From Segniliparus rotundus DSM 44985 (GTDB taxonomy: Bacteria; Actinomycetota; Actinomycetes; Mycobacteriales; Mycobacteriaceae), in NCBI RefSeq assembly GCF_000092825.1, contig NC_014168.1:2657946-2721945 (forward strand): 64,000 nt of DNA, written 5' to 3'. Positions 46,277-56,324 of the stretch are shown one piece after another. The notes beneath the pieces were generated by a model. The model was not told the origin of the DNA and did not search any database. It was given only the letters and a program-made list of their open reading frames with translations. The position numbers and the translations under genes were made by a program. Numbering within the stretch: the stretch's first letter is position 1; every line of letters starts with the position of its first letter.

Positions 46277-47230
46277 TCAGATGATCCGATGCTCGAACGG
46301 CTCTCCTTCGCGCAGCCGCCGGCAATTCTCGACCGCCGCCTCGAGCATGCGCGAGTTGGTCTGCTCGGTCAACCATGTCAGATGGGGGGTGACCACGACA
46401 TTGCTCAGCCCGAGCAGGGGGTTCTGCGGATCGACGGGCTCCTGCTCGAAGACGTCGAGGCCCGCTGCCGCGAGATGGCCGGACTCAAGAGCGGCGAGCA
46501 GGGCCTGCTCGTCGACGATCGAGCCCCGCGCGGTGTTGACCAGCACAGCGCCGGCGCGCATTTTGGCGAAGGCCTCCGCGCCGAAGAGCTTGCGGGTGGC
46601 AGCATTGCCTGGAACATGCAGCGAGACCACATCGGAAGCCGCGAGCAGATCGTCGAAACTGCGCCATTGCGGCGAGCCGTCCGGCTTCGTCGAGGTGTGC
46701 AGCACGCACGCGCCCATGGCGAGCAGCACCCGCTCGATCCGTTTGGCGATATCGCCGTAGCCGACCAACCCCACCGTGAGCCCCGCGACCTCGCGAGAGC
46801 GCTCCAAGTAGGAGATATCGCGCATCCACAGCCCGGCGCGAGTGCGCCGGTCCTGCTCGGGCAGGGCCCGGATCGCGGCGAGGATCAGCATCACCGCGCC
46901 CTCCGCGACCGCCGGGGCGTTCACTCCGGGCATGTTCGCCACGGCGACGCCGCGCGCCCGCGCGGCGTCGAGGTCGACTGTGTCGAAGCCGACGCCGAAT
47001 TTCTGCACCAAGCGCAAGTTCGGCGCCTGGTCGAAATCGGCCGCTCCGAGCGGGCGCAGCCCATGCCAGATCACGTCGCACCGCGACAACGCCGCCGCGC
47101 GGCCTGCTTCCTCACTGCCCGGGAAAGCCACGTCGAGCCAAGGCCGCACGACGCTCGCTTCGGCCTGCAGCACCGACGAAGCGGCAAAATCTCCGAGCAC
47201 CCTGATCGTCGCGCCTGCAGTTTCAGCCAT
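46277..47230 (-). CDS. D-isomer 2-hydroxyacid dehydrogenase
   Basis: The 317-aa NAD(P)-dependent dehydrogenase has the Rossmann motif VGLVGYGDIAKRIERVL, and NTARGSIVDEQALLAALESG with the substrate-binding Arg. GLDVFEQEPVDPQNPLL carries the catalytic Glu, and VVVTPHLTWLTEQT the catalytic His. It reduces 2-ketoacids or oxidises D-2-hydroxyacids; the exact substrate cannot be read. Start ATG 47230. It is divergent from the 255-aa anchored protein with 30 bp between starts. Confidence 0.92.
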   Translation of the reverse strand: MAETAGATIRVLGDFAASSVLQAEASVVRPWLDVAFPGSEEAGRAAALSRCDVIWHGLRPLGAADFDQAPNLRLVQKFGVGFDTVDLDAARARGVAVANMPGVNAPAVAEGAVMLILAAIRALPEQDRRTRAGLWMRDISYLERSREVAGLTVGLVGYGDIAKRIERVLLAMGACVLHTSTKPDGSPQWRSFDDLLAASDVVSLHVPGNAATRKLFGAEAFAKMRAGAVLVNTARGSIVDEQALLAALESGHLAAAGLDVFEQEPVDPQNPLLGLSNVVVTPHLTWLTEQTNSRMLEAAVENCRRLREGEPFEHRII

Positions 47231-47260
47231 AGCATTGCAGCGTAGACTCTGGCGGCAATC

Positions 47261-48028
47261 ATGGTTGAACAAACGTCGCCCACCCCGTGGACGCGGCGCG
47301 CGTGGGTGTGGGCCGTCGCCCTGGCGCTCATCGCGGCCGCGGTCCTGGGCTGCCTTCGTTGGGCCAGCATGCGGCAAGCAGCTCCCACCCGGCCGCAGCT
47401 GCACGTCGGAAGCCTCTCGAAGCTTCCCGACGCGGACTATATGAAATTTCTGCCGGTGCGCGAGGACTTCCCGAAGGGGATGCAAAGCTTCCTGACGCTG
47501 AGCGCCGAGGAATTGCGCGAGCGCCCGGACCCGCCGTTGCCCACCAATCCCCCCGAATGCGACCCGACGGCTCCGTTGCGCAGCCCCGACCTGCTGGGCG
47601 AAGTGCGGACCAGCAGCATCGCGACAGGCAGGAGGAGCCAGCCCGGCTACACCGTCGGAGTGACTCGCGAGCCGAGGGACCAAAATTTCGTCGAATCGCT
47701 CGACTCCTGGCTGCAGTCCTGCCCGCAAGCCGCGCTGCCGTCCGCCGCCAATGACCGGGAGATCCGGAGCCGGAAGATGGCCTTGGCCAAACTGCCCGAG
47801 CCGAGCATCGGCGCGGACCGCTCGATCTCCTACTCGATCACGATCACCGACGAGGGGCCGGGCGGCGCGGACGACGTGCTCTATCCGACGCAGACACATG
47901 TCATGACGCTCGCCGTGGTGCGAGGGGTCGCCATGTACTGCCTGGCGCGCAACTCAGCGCCGCAAACCGACGCGCAAGAACGCGAGCAGATGCTTTCGAA
48001 ATGGGTTCAGAGAATACGGTCGTACTGA
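47261..48028 (+). CDS. Membrane-anchored protein of unknown function
   Basis: The 255-aa protein has a short basic start (MVEQTSPTPWTRRAW), one helix (VWAVALALIAAAVLGCLRWA), and a soluble outer domain. The domain contains Cys in PPECDPTAPL, LQSCPQAAL and AMYCLARN, spaced as in mycobacterial LppX-like sensor domains. I do not recognise the family. Its 3' end overlaps the convergent ABC exporter gene by 22 bp. Confidence 0.65.
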   Translation: MVEQTSPTPWTRRAWVWAVALALIAAAVLGCLRWASMRQAAPTRPQLHVGSLSKLPDADYMKFLPVREDFPKGMQSFLTLSAEELRERPDPPLPTNPPECDPTAPLRSPDLLGEVRTSSIATGRRSQPGYTVGVTREPRDQNFVESLDSWLQSCPQAALPSAANDREIRSRKMALAKLPEPSIGADRSISYSITITDEGPGGADDVLYPTQTHVMTLAVVRGVAMYCLARNSAPQTDAQEREQMLSKWVQRIRSY

Positions 48029-49869
48029 ACGGTTGGCAGGTCTGTGATCTGCCAGCGCCCCCGGCCGAGCAGCTCCAACACGCTCGTGTGCCCGAGGGCG
48101 GGGGCGGCGCGATGGCCGACGCTCACCAGCACCGCGCCGGGAAGCTCGGCGCGCAGCAGCTCGTACATCTTGCGTTCGAATTCCTCGTCCAACGCTGAAG
48201 TCGCCTCGTCCAGGAAGACCGCCCGCGGCCCGGCGAGCAGCGCCCGCGCGAGAGAAAGCCGTTGCTGCTCGCCCGGCGAGAGCACCGCCGACCAGTCCTG
48301 CGTTTCGTCCAGACATTTGCCGAGACAGGCGAGCCCGACTTTGTCCAACACTTCGCGCAGGCGGGAATCCGGCTCCGCGCTGTCCTGCGGATAACACAGC
48401 GCCCCGCGCACATCGCCGAGCGGCACATAGGGCACCTGCGGCAGGAACAACGACCCGCTCGGCCTCGCGCACACGCCCCGCGCGTGCGGCCACAGCCCGG
48501 CCAGGCTGCGCAACAACGTCGTCTTGCCGCACCCAGAGGGGCCTTTCACCAGCAGCGCGCCGCCGCGCCCGAGCCGCAGGTCCAGCTGCTCGACCAGCAC
48601 CGCTCCATCGGCGCCGCGCACAGTCAGCCCCTCCACGGCAAGGCCCGCTTCGAGCTCCCTCGCGGCGGCCCTCGGCAAGGCCCGCGCCTGCTCGTTCGAG
48701 GCGAGCATTTCGTCCACCCGCAGCAGCGCGGCGCTGAGCTGCGTGAACTCTTTGTAGTTCCCCCGGAAATACTCCAGCGCGCCGCACAACGAGCCGAACG
48801 CCGTGTGGGTCTGGAAGAGCTCCCCGGTTCCCAACTGACCGGCGAACACCCTGGGAGCCTGCACGATGAACGTCAGCGTGCCGCTCGTCGAACTCCCCAA
48901 GGCGCTGTTCCATCCGGTCAGGCGCACCTCGGAGGCGATGATCCGCCGCTGGTTCGCGACGATCTCGGCGAACGCCCCGTCGAACCGGGCGCGCTCAGAA
49001 CGCCCGCCCCGCAAGAACGCCACCTGCTCGGCCGCCTCCCGAAAGCGGACCAAAGCGTATCTGTAGCGGGCGTTGAGCCCCTCGCTCGCGAAGTTCAACC
49101 GCACCAGCGGAGAACCGATCCAGAACGCCGCAGCGGACACTGCCAGCGCGAACAGGTAGGCGATGACCACCATGGACGGCACCGCCACGCCGAACACCGA
49201 AACTTTCGGGGAAAGCTGCCAGAGGATTTTGGAGAACGAGACCGCCAAGAGCAACGCCTTGGCCGCTCCGACGGACAGCACCGTCGTTTTGGTGGTGATC
49301 GCCTCGACGTCCATCTGGATCCGCTGGTCGGGGTTGCGGACCGGATTTTCCAGGAACCTGTCCCGGTAGAACGCCGCACCGCCAAGCCAGTCCTCGAGCA
49401 GCCGATCGTTCAGCCACATCCGCCAACGCAACGCGAACGCGCGCTGCGCCCACACATCCACGACCGCCACCAAGACGATCAACACCGCCAGGACGGCGCT
49501 GATGGCGAACGAGAACCAAAACATGTGCTGCGCCTGGGCGAGTTTGCCCCCGTCGCGCAACGCCAGCGCTTCGGCTCCGCCCTGCACCGCGTTCAAAAGG
49601 TCGCGGAACTGGTAGGAGAACACGACCGAGACCCGTACCCCGGCCACCGTCTCGAACAACAACAACGCCATCAGGCCCCACGCCCGCGCACGGCATCCCC
49701 GGGCGGTGAAGAACCCGCCGCCCACCCGGGCCAGCCGCTTGCCCCACGCGGTGAACGCCACGACTGGAGTCAGGAAAAGAGCCAGAAGCACTGCGCAGAG
49801 CGCGGCGGCGGCCACGACCCACATCGTCGAGGCCAACGCCTCGTGCGACCAGTCCATCGATTGCGCCAT
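48007..49869 (-). CDS. BacA/SbmA-like ABC exporter with fused ATPase (Rv1819c type)
   Basis: The 620-aa protein has a six-helix SbmA/BacA-like membrane half: WRMWLNDRLLEDWLGGAAFYRDRF, NPDQRIQMDVEAITT, and GWNSALGSSTSGTLTFIVQAPRVFAG. The C-terminal ABC ATPase has Walker A GPSGCGKT, signature LSPGEQQRLSLARALL, Walker B AVFLDEATSALD, and the switch His in VSVGHRAA. Rv1819c transports hydrophilic compounds including vitamin B12 and peptides. ATG 49869 gives MAQSMDWSHEA. It is divergent from chorismate mutase with 28 bp between starts. Confidence 0.9.
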   Translation of the reverse strand: MAQSMDWSHEALASTMWVVAAAALCAVLLALFLTPVVAFTAWGKRLARVGGGFFTARGCRARAWGLMALLLFETVAGVRVSVVFSYQFRDLLNAVQGGAEALALRDGGKLAQAQHMFWFSFAISAVLAVLIVLVAVVDVWAQRAFALRWRMWLNDRLLEDWLGGAAFYRDRFLENPVRNPDQRIQMDVEAITTKTTVLSVGAAKALLLAVSFSKILWQLSPKVSVFGVAVPSMVVIAYLFALAVSAAAFWIGSPLVRLNFASEGLNARYRYALVRFREAAEQVAFLRGGRSERARFDGAFAEIVANQRRIIASEVRLTGWNSALGSSTSGTLTFIVQAPRVFAGQLGTGELFQTHTAFGSLCGALEYFRGNYKEFTQLSAALLRVDEMLASNEQARALPRAAARELEAGLAVEGLTVRGADGAVLVEQLDLRLGRGGALLVKGPSGCGKTTLLRSLAGLWPHARGVCARPSGSLFLPQVPYVPLGDVRGALCYPQDSAEPDSRLREVLDKVGLACLGKCLDETQDWSAVLSPGEQQRLSLARALLAGPRAVFLDEATSALDEEFERKMYELLRAELPGAVLVSVGHRAAPALGHTSVLELLGRGRWQITDLPTVQYDRIL

Positions 49870-49897
49870 GGGTCGAATATGGCACAATACGAACACC

Positions 49898-50179
49898 GTG
49901 ACCAGTTCCTCTTCGCCCTCCCCCGCTCAAGAGATCGCCGCGCTGCGGGCCGAAATCGACGAGCTCGACGCGCAAATACTCGCAGCGATCCAACGCCGCA
50001 CCGCGCTCTCGCGCCGCATCGGGCAGCTGCGCATGTCGCAAGGGCAGCCCCGCACCGTGCACTCCCGTGAAATCGAAGTGCTCTCCCGGTTCAACGATCT
50101 CGGCCCGGAAGAGGGCCAGCAGCTCGGCATGCTGCTGCTGCGCCTGGGCCGGGGCAAACCGGGAGTGCCCGTCCAGTAA
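49898..50179 (+). CDS. Chorismate mutase (AroQ class, Rv0948c type)
   Basis: The 93-aa all-helical AroQ enzyme converts chorismate to prephenate for Phe and Tyr. It matches the intracellular mycobacterial form: IAALRAEIDELDAQILAAIQRRTALSRRIGQLRM, then TVHSREIEVLSRFNDLGPE and the C-terminal LGMLLLRLGRGKPG. Low activity alone, with activation by DAHP synthase, is known for the M. tuberculosis protein. GTG 49898 is the only good start. pgi follows. Confidence 0.93.
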   Translation: MTSSSSPSPAQEIAALRAEIDELDAQILAAIQRRTALSRRIGQLRMSQGQPRTVHSREIEVLSRFNDLGPEEGQQLGMLLLRLGRGKPGVPVQ

Positions 50180-50220
50180 GGCGGCGCACACCGCCGCAGG
50201 ATCTCCAATAAGGTGGCCTC

Positions 50221-51873
50221 ATGAGCATCACGCACAGCGCCGAATGGTCCCGCCTCGCCGAGCACGCGCAGCAGCTCGGGGAAACCCATCTTCGGGAGAT
50301 TTTCGCCCAAGACCCGAACCGGGGCGAGGACCTTGTGGTGACCGTCGGCGACCTGCGCGTCGACTACAGCAAGCACCGCGCGACACGGGAAACCTTCGCG
50401 CTGCTCAACCGGCTCGCCGCCGCCGCGGGCGTCGAGCAGCGCCGCGACGCGATGTTCGCCGGGGACACCATCAACACCACCGAAGGCCGCGCCGTGCTGC
50501 ACACGGCCCTGCGCGCGCCGAAAGGCGCTTCGGTCACCCTGGACGGCGCAAATGTGGTCGCCCAGGTCCATGACGTGCTGGACAAAATGGGGGCGTTCAC
50601 CGACTCGCTGCGCAACGGGACCTGGCGCGGCGCGACCGGCGAGCGCATCACCACAGTGGTCAACATCGGCATCGGCGGCTCGGACCTCGGGCCAGCGATG
50701 GCAGATGTGGCGTTGCGCCACTACGCGGACGGCGGGATAGCCGCCCGGTTCGTCTCGAACATCGACCCCGCCGACCTCGTCGCGAACCTCGCCGACCTCG
50801 ACCCCGCGACAACGCTGTTCATCGTCGCCTCCAAGACCTTCACCACCTTGGAGACGCTCACCAACGCGCGCGCCGCCCGCGCGTGGCTCCTGGAAAAGCT
50901 CGGGGCAGGCGAGGAGGCCGTGGCGAAACACTTCGTCGCCCTGTCCACGAACACCGAGGGCGTGAGCGAATTCGGCATCGACCCGAACAACATGTTCGAG
51001 TTCTGGGACTGGGTCGGCGGGCGCTACTCGGTCTGGTCCGCCATCGGCCTCTCGGTCATGGCGGTCATCGGCAAAGAGCGCTTCGCCGAATTCCTCGCGG
51101 GCGCGCGGGTGGTGGACGAGCACTTCCTGAACACCCCTGCGCAGCGGAACGCGCCGATCATCCTCGGCCTGCTCGGCGTCTGGTACTCGAACTTCCACGG
51201 CGCGCAGTCCCGCGCCGTCCTCCCCTACGCGCAAGACCTGCGGCGCTTCCCCGCGTATCTGCAGCAGCTCACGATGGAGTCCAACGGCAAATCCACGACG
51301 CTCTCGGGCCTTGCTGTCAGCGCAGACACCGGCGAGATCTTCTGGGGCGAGCCGGGGACGAACGGGCAGCACGCCTTCTACCAGTTGCTGCACCAAGGCA
51401 CCCGGTTGATCCCCGCCGATTTCATCGCGTTCGCCCATCCCGCCGAAGACCTGCCCAGCGAGGAGAAAGCGGCCGACGGCAGCGCCGCGAGCATGCACGA
51501 CCTGCTCATCTCGAATTTCTTGGCCCAGTCCAAAGTGCTCGCGTTCGGCAAGACGCTGGAGGAAATCCTCGCCGAAGGCGTCCCGGCTGCAATCGCCCCC
51601 CACAAAGTGATGCCCGGCAACCGGCCGAGCACGTCGATCTTCGCGCCGAAGCTCACCCCAGCCGTCCTCGGCCAACTGATCGCCCTCTACGAGCACCAGG
51701 TCTTCGTGGAAGGCGCCGTCTGGGGAGTCAACTCCTTCGACCAATGGGGCGTGGAACTGGGCAAGGCCCAAGCCAAAGCGCTCGTGGGGCCGCTGGTCGC
51801 GCAGAACCCGGAGCCGGTGGACGACTCTTCGACCCAAGCCCTCCTCGACTGGTACCGGGCGCAGCGCCGATGA
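50221..51873 (+). CDS. pgi: Glucose-6-phosphate isomerase
   Basis: The 550-aa enzyme interconverts glucose-6-P and fructose-6-P in glycolysis. It shows [28 protein letters not shown], and the PGI signature [33 protein letters not shown] and the late [13 protein letters not shown]-type catalytic Lys region ([13 protein letters not shown]) complete it. ATG 50221. The stop overlaps the next gene's start by 4 bp. Confidence 0.97.
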   Translation: MSITHSAEWSRLAEHAQQLGETHLREIFAQDPNRGEDLVVTVGDLRVDYSKHRATRETFALLNRLAAAAGVEQRRDAMFAGDTINTTEGRAVLHTALRAPKGASVTLDGANVVAQVHDVLDKMGAFTDSLRNGTWRGATGERITTVVNIGIGGSDLGPAMADVALRHYADGGIAARFVSNIDPADLVANLADLDPATTLFIVASKTFTTLETLTNARAARAWLLEKLGAGEEAVAKHFVALSTNTEGVSEFGIDPNNMFEFWDWVGGRYSVWSAIGLSVMAVIGKERFAEFLAGARVVDEHFLNTPAQRNAPIILGLLGVWYSNFHGAQSRAVLPYAQDLRRFPAYLQQLTMESNGKSTTLSGLAVSADTGEIFWGEPGTNGQHAFYQLLHQGTRLIPADFIAFAHPAEDLPSEEKAADGSAASMHDLLISNFLAQSKVLAFGKTLEEILAEGVPAAIAPHKVMPGNRPSTSIFAPKLTPAVLGQLIALYEHQVFVEGAVWGVNSFDQWGVELGKAQAKALVGPLVAQNPEPVDDSSTQALLDWYRAQRR

Positions 51874-53405
51874 GCGCCGCGGAGCCGATCCGGCGCACGG
51901 TCGCGCAGGGAGTCCTCCGGGGGTCGCGGGACGGCGGCCTCGTGCGCTTCCGCGGCGTGCCGTACGCGCAGCCCCCTGTGGACGAGTTGCGCTTTCGGGA
52001 CCCACAGCCGCCGAAGCCGTGGCAAGGGGAGCGCGACGCGACCGCGTTCGGCCCGCGCTGCCCCCAGCCCTCGTTCGGAATCCTCTCCCCGCCGTCGAAA
52101 ACCCCCGCCGACGAGGATTGCTTGTACCTCAACGTCACCGCGCGCGACGATGGCTCCGCGCGCAGGCCCGTGCTCGTGTTCTTCCACGGCGGGCTGAACC
52201 TCATCGGCGACTCGTTCTACCCGGAACGCGGCGGCGGGCACCTGCTGGACGGCTCGGACGCGGTGCTGGTGACGGTCGGGTTCCGGCTCGGCCCGTTCGG
52301 CTATGTGCATTTCGACGAGTTCAGCACGGGGAAACGGCCGTTCGACTCGAACCTGGGGACCAAGGACCAACTGGCGGCATTGCGCTGGGTCCAGGAGAAC
52401 ATCGGGTCGTTCGGCGGCGACCCCGGCAATGTGACCGTCTGGGGGCAGTCCTCCGGGGCCAACGCGGTCGCCACGCTCCTCGCCGTGCCTGAGGCGCGCG
52501 GCCTGTTCGCCAAAGCGATCCTGCACAGCCCGCCGGCAGGCGCTGTGCTGGACAAAGCGGACGGCGAATTGTACGCGCGGATGTTCCTCGAAGCGCTCGG
52601 GGCGCAGCCGGGCGAGGCGCAGCTCGCCCTGACCCGCGCGAGGCAGGAGGAGCTTGTGGGCGCTGTGGCCAAACTCGGCAAACTCGTCCCCGCGCGCAGG
52701 CCAGGCGCCCGGCACATCGCGCCCATGGTGGACGGGGCTTTCCTGCCCGAACGCGTCCTCGAAGCCTTCAGCGCAGGCCGGACGCATCCCGTTCCGGTGA
52801 TCGTCGGCACGAACAAAGACGATGTGATCGTCCAGCTGAAATGGGGCGGCCTCGCCGCCGAGGCGACGGATCTGCGCACGGCCTTGGCCCGTTGCGACCC
52901 GACGCGGGCGGCGGGGGCCGACGAGCTCTACCCAGGACTGCCGAAGCGACGCTCGTCCGCCATCTCGCTGGGCGGGGATTTGCGCTATTGGATCCCCTCT
53001 GTCGCGCTCGCCGAAGGGCAGTCCCGTCTCGCCCCGACGTACATGTACCGCTACGAGTGGTCGAGCAGACTGACCCGCCTGCTGGGGTTCGGGGCAACGC
53101 ACGGGATCGAGCTGCTCGCCTGCTTCGGGCCCGCCGAGGGGCCCGCGCCCGCCGTGCTGGCGCTCAGCGGACGCGAGGAGCGCGCCGAGCTGGCGCACGC
53201 CTCCGCGAACCTGCGGCGGCGCTGGCTCGCGTTCGCCCAAACAGGCACGCCCGGCGACGCATGGCCCGCGTATCGGGCTGAGGACCGGCAGACCCTGCTG
53301 CTCGGACCCCGCGAGACGGCCCAGTCCGACCCGCGCGCACAGCACCGGCGCTTCTGGTCGGGATTCGACATGGCCGGACTGAACCACGCGGCGAGCGCCC
53401 GGTGA
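51870..53405 (+). CDS. Type B carboxylesterase
   Basis: The 511-aa alpha/beta hydrolase has [18 protein letters not shown] and the oxyanion HGG at 106-108. The nucleophile Ser195 lies in GQSSGANAV, where the family usually has GESAG. The catalytic His is in [12 protein letters not shown]. No signal peptide, so it is likely cytosolic and hydrolyses carboxyl esters. The start overlaps the pgi stop (ATGA), so the pair is one operon despite unrelated chemistry. Confidence 0.92.
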   Translation: MSAAEPIRRTVAQGVLRGSRDGGLVRFRGVPYAQPPVDELRFRDPQPPKPWQGERDATAFGPRCPQPSFGILSPPSKTPADEDCLYLNVTARDDGSARRPVLVFFHGGLNLIGDSFYPERGGGHLLDGSDAVLVTVGFRLGPFGYVHFDEFSTGKRPFDSNLGTKDQLAALRWVQENIGSFGGDPGNVTVWGQSSGANAVATLLAVPEARGLFAKAILHSPPAGAVLDKADGELYARMFLEALGAQPGEAQLALTRARQEELVGAVAKLGKLVPARRPGARHIAPMVDGAFLPERVLEAFSAGRTHPVPVIVGTNKDDVIVQLKWGGLAAEATDLRTALARCDPTRAAGADELYPGLPKRRSSAISLGGDLRYWIPSVALAEGQSRLAPTYMYRYEWSSRLTRLLGFGATHGIELLACFGPAEGPAPAVLALSGREERAELAHASANLRRRWLAFAQTGTPGDAWPAYRAEDRQTLLLGPRETAQSDPRAQHRRFWSGFDMAGLNHAASAR

Positions 53406-53517
53406 GCGAACGCGGCAGCGCCCGCAGCCCGTTCTGCCCAGCCCACTCGGTTTTCTCCCGCTCTGCCAGCGATTGCACTACTATGCCGGAACAGAGGAAC
53501 ACGAGAGGACGCACCTG

Positions 53518-54252
53518 GTGACAAGCGATGCGGAGTTCGCGGCGCAGCTTGCCCGCGACACAGGCCAGATCCTCCTCGGAGTCCAACGCTCGGCCCTGCT
53601 CGAGGGGCACGACCTCGGCGACGCGGGCGATCTGCTCGCCCAAGAGTTCATCGCCCGTGTGCTGGGCGTGCGCAAGCCGTTGGACGCGGTCCTGTCCGAA
53701 GAGGCCAGGGACAGCGCCGCCCGGCTGAAAGCGCGCCGCGTGTGGATCATCGACCCCTTGGACGGGACCAGCGAGTTCCGCCGCCGAGGACAGGATTGGG
53801 CCGTGCACATCGCGTTGGTGGAGCACGGCGAGCCCACGGCGGCCGCCGTGTCGTTGCCGCCGCGCGGGAAAGTTTTCCAATCCGACACAGTGCCGAAGGC
53901 GACAGGTTTGCTCACGGGGCGGCTCATCGCGAGCCGGGGCCGCACGCCGTTCGAGGCGCTGCTCGTCGCGAAACGGTTGCACTTGCAACTCGTGCAGGCG
54001 AACTCGGCAGGCGTGAAGGCGATGGCCGTGGTCGAAGGCGAAGCCGACGCGTATGTCCACGCTGGCGGCCAGCACCAATGGGACTCCGCCGCCCCTGTGG
54101 GGGTGGCGCTCGCCGCCGGGCTCTGGTGTTCGCGCCTCTCCGGCGCGCCGTTGCGCTACAACGGGCCGGACACCTACCTGCCGGACCTGTTGATCTGCCG
54201 CATGGAGCTCAAAGACGAGATCCTCTCGGTGTTGCACGCGCAGCGCAACTGA
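53518..54252 (+). CDS. CysQ/inositol-monophosphatase family phosphatase
   Basis: The 244-aa Li+-sensitive phosphatase fold has LSEEARDS and the metal motif WIIDPLDGTSEF. A GGQHQWDSAAPVGVALAAGL segment corresponds to the second metal site (usually WDxAA). It resembles mycobacterial CysQ (Rv2131c), a PAP and inositol phosphatase. GTG 53518 is preceded by GAGAGGA; an upstream in-frame extension lacks family features. It follows the carboxylesterase by 112 bp. Confidence 0.87.
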   Translation: MTSDAEFAAQLARDTGQILLGVQRSALLEGHDLGDAGDLLAQEFIARVLGVRKPLDAVLSEEARDSAARLKARRVWIIDPLDGTSEFRRRGQDWAVHIALVEHGEPTAAAVSLPPRGKVFQSDTVPKATGLLTGRLIASRGRTPFEALLVAKRLHLQLVQANSAGVKAMAVVEGEADAYVHAGGQHQWDSAAPVGVALAAGLWCSRLSGAPLRYNGPDTYLPDLLICRMELKDEILSVLHAQRN

Positions 54253-54284
54253 TCGTCTGCGCGGCGCGTTCGTACAGTGGTGTG

Positions 54285-55202
54285 ATGCTCCCCGCGCGGA
54301 TCGTCACCGCACCGCTCACCTCGGCGACGGCGCTCTCGTCATGGCTGTTGGACGCGCCGACGCTGATCGTCGTCGCCGCCCTGGGCTTGGGCTACTGGCG
54401 CTGCGCTCGGGGCAGCGCCGTCCCGCCTGCGCGGCGCATGAGTTTCTTCGCCGGACTTGCGCTGTGGGCGCTGACCGCGGTCAGTTTCCTCGGTGTCGAC
54501 GCGGACACGCTCTTCTGGGTCCGGGCCTTGCAGTTTGTGCTGCTCCTGCTCGTCGTGCCCTTCCTGCTCGCTCTGGCAATGCCGTTCACCGCATTGCGCT
54601 CGGCGCTCGGCGAGGCCGGCCAAGCCCGGTTCGACCAGGCGCTCGCCTCTGGGGCGGCGCGGCTGCTCACCCATCCCCTGTGCGCCGCAGCCTCGATCCT
54701 CGCCCTTCCGTGGCTGGTCTACACCACCGCCTGGTATCCCGCGTTGCTCGAGCACGCCGCCGTGGACCAGGCGACCCGGCTGCTCGTCGTCGCGACCGGC
54801 TTCGGCTACTTTGACAGCAGACTGCAAAACGATCCGACGCCGAAGAAATATCCGCAGCTCATCACATTGCTGCTCACAGCGGCCGAAGTCATCGGGGATG
54901 GCGTTCTCGGACTGGTGCTCTGGCTCGGCCCCGTCCTCGCTCCAGCCCATTACGCCGCGCGCGCATGGGGCCCCTCGATGCGGTTGGACCAAGTGGTCGG
55001 GGCCGGGATCATCTGGATCCTCGGCGACGTGGTCGGCGTGCCGTTCCTGTTCGCGGTGCTGCAGTCGTTGCGTGGCGAGGAGCGCCAGGTCGAAAAGCAG
55101 ACCGACACCGACCTCGACAGCCTCGAAACGACCGAGCCGCGCGCCGCTTCTGGCCTGTGGTGGGAGAACGACCCGCAGTTGCGGGATAGGTTCCGGCGTT
55201 AG
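54285..55202 (+). CDS. CtaG-like cytochrome oxidase assembly/copper membrane protein
   Basis: The 305-aa protein has about seven helices and matches the caa3_CtaG family: VSFLGVDADTLFWVRALQFVLLLLVVPFLLALAMPFTALRSALG, then LLTHPLCAAASILALPWLVYTTAWYPALLEHAAV, and DPTPKKYPQLITLLLTAAEVIGDGVLGLVLWL. Such proteins assist copper delivery to cytochrome oxidase. Start ATG 54285 or GTG 54282. Its stop overlaps the convergent usp stop by 4 bp. Confidence 0.82.
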   Translation: MLPARIVTAPLTSATALSSWLLDAPTLIVVAALGLGYWRCARGSAVPPARRMSFFAGLALWALTAVSFLGVDADTLFWVRALQFVLLLLVVPFLLALAMPFTALRSALGEAGQARFDQALASGAARLLTHPLCAAASILALPWLVYTTAWYPALLEHAAVDQATRLLVVATGFGYFDSRLQNDPTPKKYPQLITLLLTAAEVIGDGVLGLVLWLGPVLAPAHYAARAWGPSMRLDQVVGAGIIWILGDVVGVPFLFAVLQSLRGEERQVEKQTDTDLDSLETTEPRAASGLWWENDPQLRDRFRR

Positions 55203-56101
55203 GAGACCTTTCGGTCTTCCCGCGCGATCAACAGCGGGCAGGGCGAGTGGTACACCATGGCTTGGCTTGTGGAGCCGAGGAAGGTGGACGCGAGCTCGCC
55301 CCGGCCTCTGGTCCCCACGACCACGAGCTGCGCGCCTTTGGCCAGTTCGAGCAGCCAGCGCTTGGGGCGCGCGAACGAGAAGACCTTGCGCACTTTCACT
55401 GCTGGGTACCGCTCCTGCCAGAAGCCGATCTTCTCGGCGAGCATCTGCTCCTCGCCCTCCCCTGCCCTGTCCCAATCCATCGGCAACGCACACGCGGAGG
55501 CGCCCGCGGACACGGCCAGATGCTCGGTGCGCGCGTGCGCGGCGAGCACATCGGCCCCGCGCCACGCGGCCTCGTCGAAGGCCAATTTGACGGCGAGGTC
55601 GCTGGCCGCGGAGCCGTCCACGCCGACGAGCACCGGGCCGGGAACGGACGAGTCCGGCTCCTCGCCCCGTATCACAGCGACCGGGCAACGCGCCCGGTGC
55701 AGCACGCCCACCGCGTTCGATCCGACCAGCGCGCCCCGCAGCGCGCCTTTCCCGCTGGACCCCAGCACAACCATCCGCGCGCCGCAGGAGACCTGCGCGA
55801 GCCCGGCGACTGGGCTCAAGTTTTCCAGTCGCAGTTCAACAGGCAGGTCTGGGTACCGCTCTCGGACCTTGTCGCGAGCTTGTCGCAAAAGCCGCTCGCC
55901 GTCGGCCTGCACGCTCCACACCAGAGACCCGTCCAGGTCCACGCCAGCGCTGGAGCTGGAGGCGGGGAAATCGACCGAATGCATGACCAGCAGTGGCAGT
56001 TGGAGCCGTGAAGCCTCGTCCGCCGCCCACATCAGGGCGCGGTTCGCCGACCATGAACCATCGACGCCGACGACGATGGGGGTTGCCAAGGTGTCGTTCA
56101 T
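55199..56101 (-). CDS. Tandem-domain universal stress protein
   Basis: The 300-aa protein has two Usp domains (about 8-145 and 155-300). Each shows the ATP-binding pattern: GVDGS at its start and GSSGKGALRGALVGSNA in domain 1, GTRGRGELASTFLGSTSQ in domain 2. Mycobacterial tandem Usp proteins bind ATP or cAMP and are often induced by hypoxia. ATG 56101 follows AAAGGAG at ten bases; a GTG at 56110 is too close to that site. I see no DosR box in the upstream 120 bp. Confidence 0.93.
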   Translation of the reverse strand: MNDTLATPIVVGVDGSWSANRALMWAADEASRLQLPLLVMHSVDFPASSSSAGVDLDGSLVWSVQADGERLLRQARDKVRERYPDLPVELRLENLSPVAGLAQVSCGARMVVLGSSGKGALRGALVGSNAVGVLHRARCPVAVIRGEEPDSSVPGPVLVGVDGSAASDLAVKLAFDEAAWRGADVLAAHARTEHLAVSAGASACALPMDWDRAGEGEEQMLAEKIGFWQERYPAVKVRKVFSFARPKRWLLELAKGAQLVVVGTRGRGELASTFLGSTSQAMVYHSPCPLLIAREDRKVS

Positions 56102-56324
56102 GGTTTCCACACTCCTTTGTGCCGATTTGGAAATCGCAGAACTGTGATCGCAGGCAATACGCGAGTTATATGATGTGCGTCACTTTTTCAGTGTAACGGG
56201 CTGGCTCCTGGCCCACAAGGACCCGCTGAGACGAAGCAGGAACGAAACCGGGGCGCAAAGAGCCGCAGCCGGCCATCAGCGGCGCGCGCGACGTCACCGC
56301 GCTCCGGTTTCGCGCGCAACAAGC

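Noticed and set aside
46277-47899. N-terminal extension of the hydroxyacid dehydrogenase frame beyond 47230
   Set aside because: The extra residues are antisense to the 255-aa anchored protein and lack any dehydrogenase feature; ATG 47230 fits the family start.
56102-56324. DosR-type box upstream of the universal stress protein
   Set aside because: No sequence close to the DosR palindrome was found in this interval.
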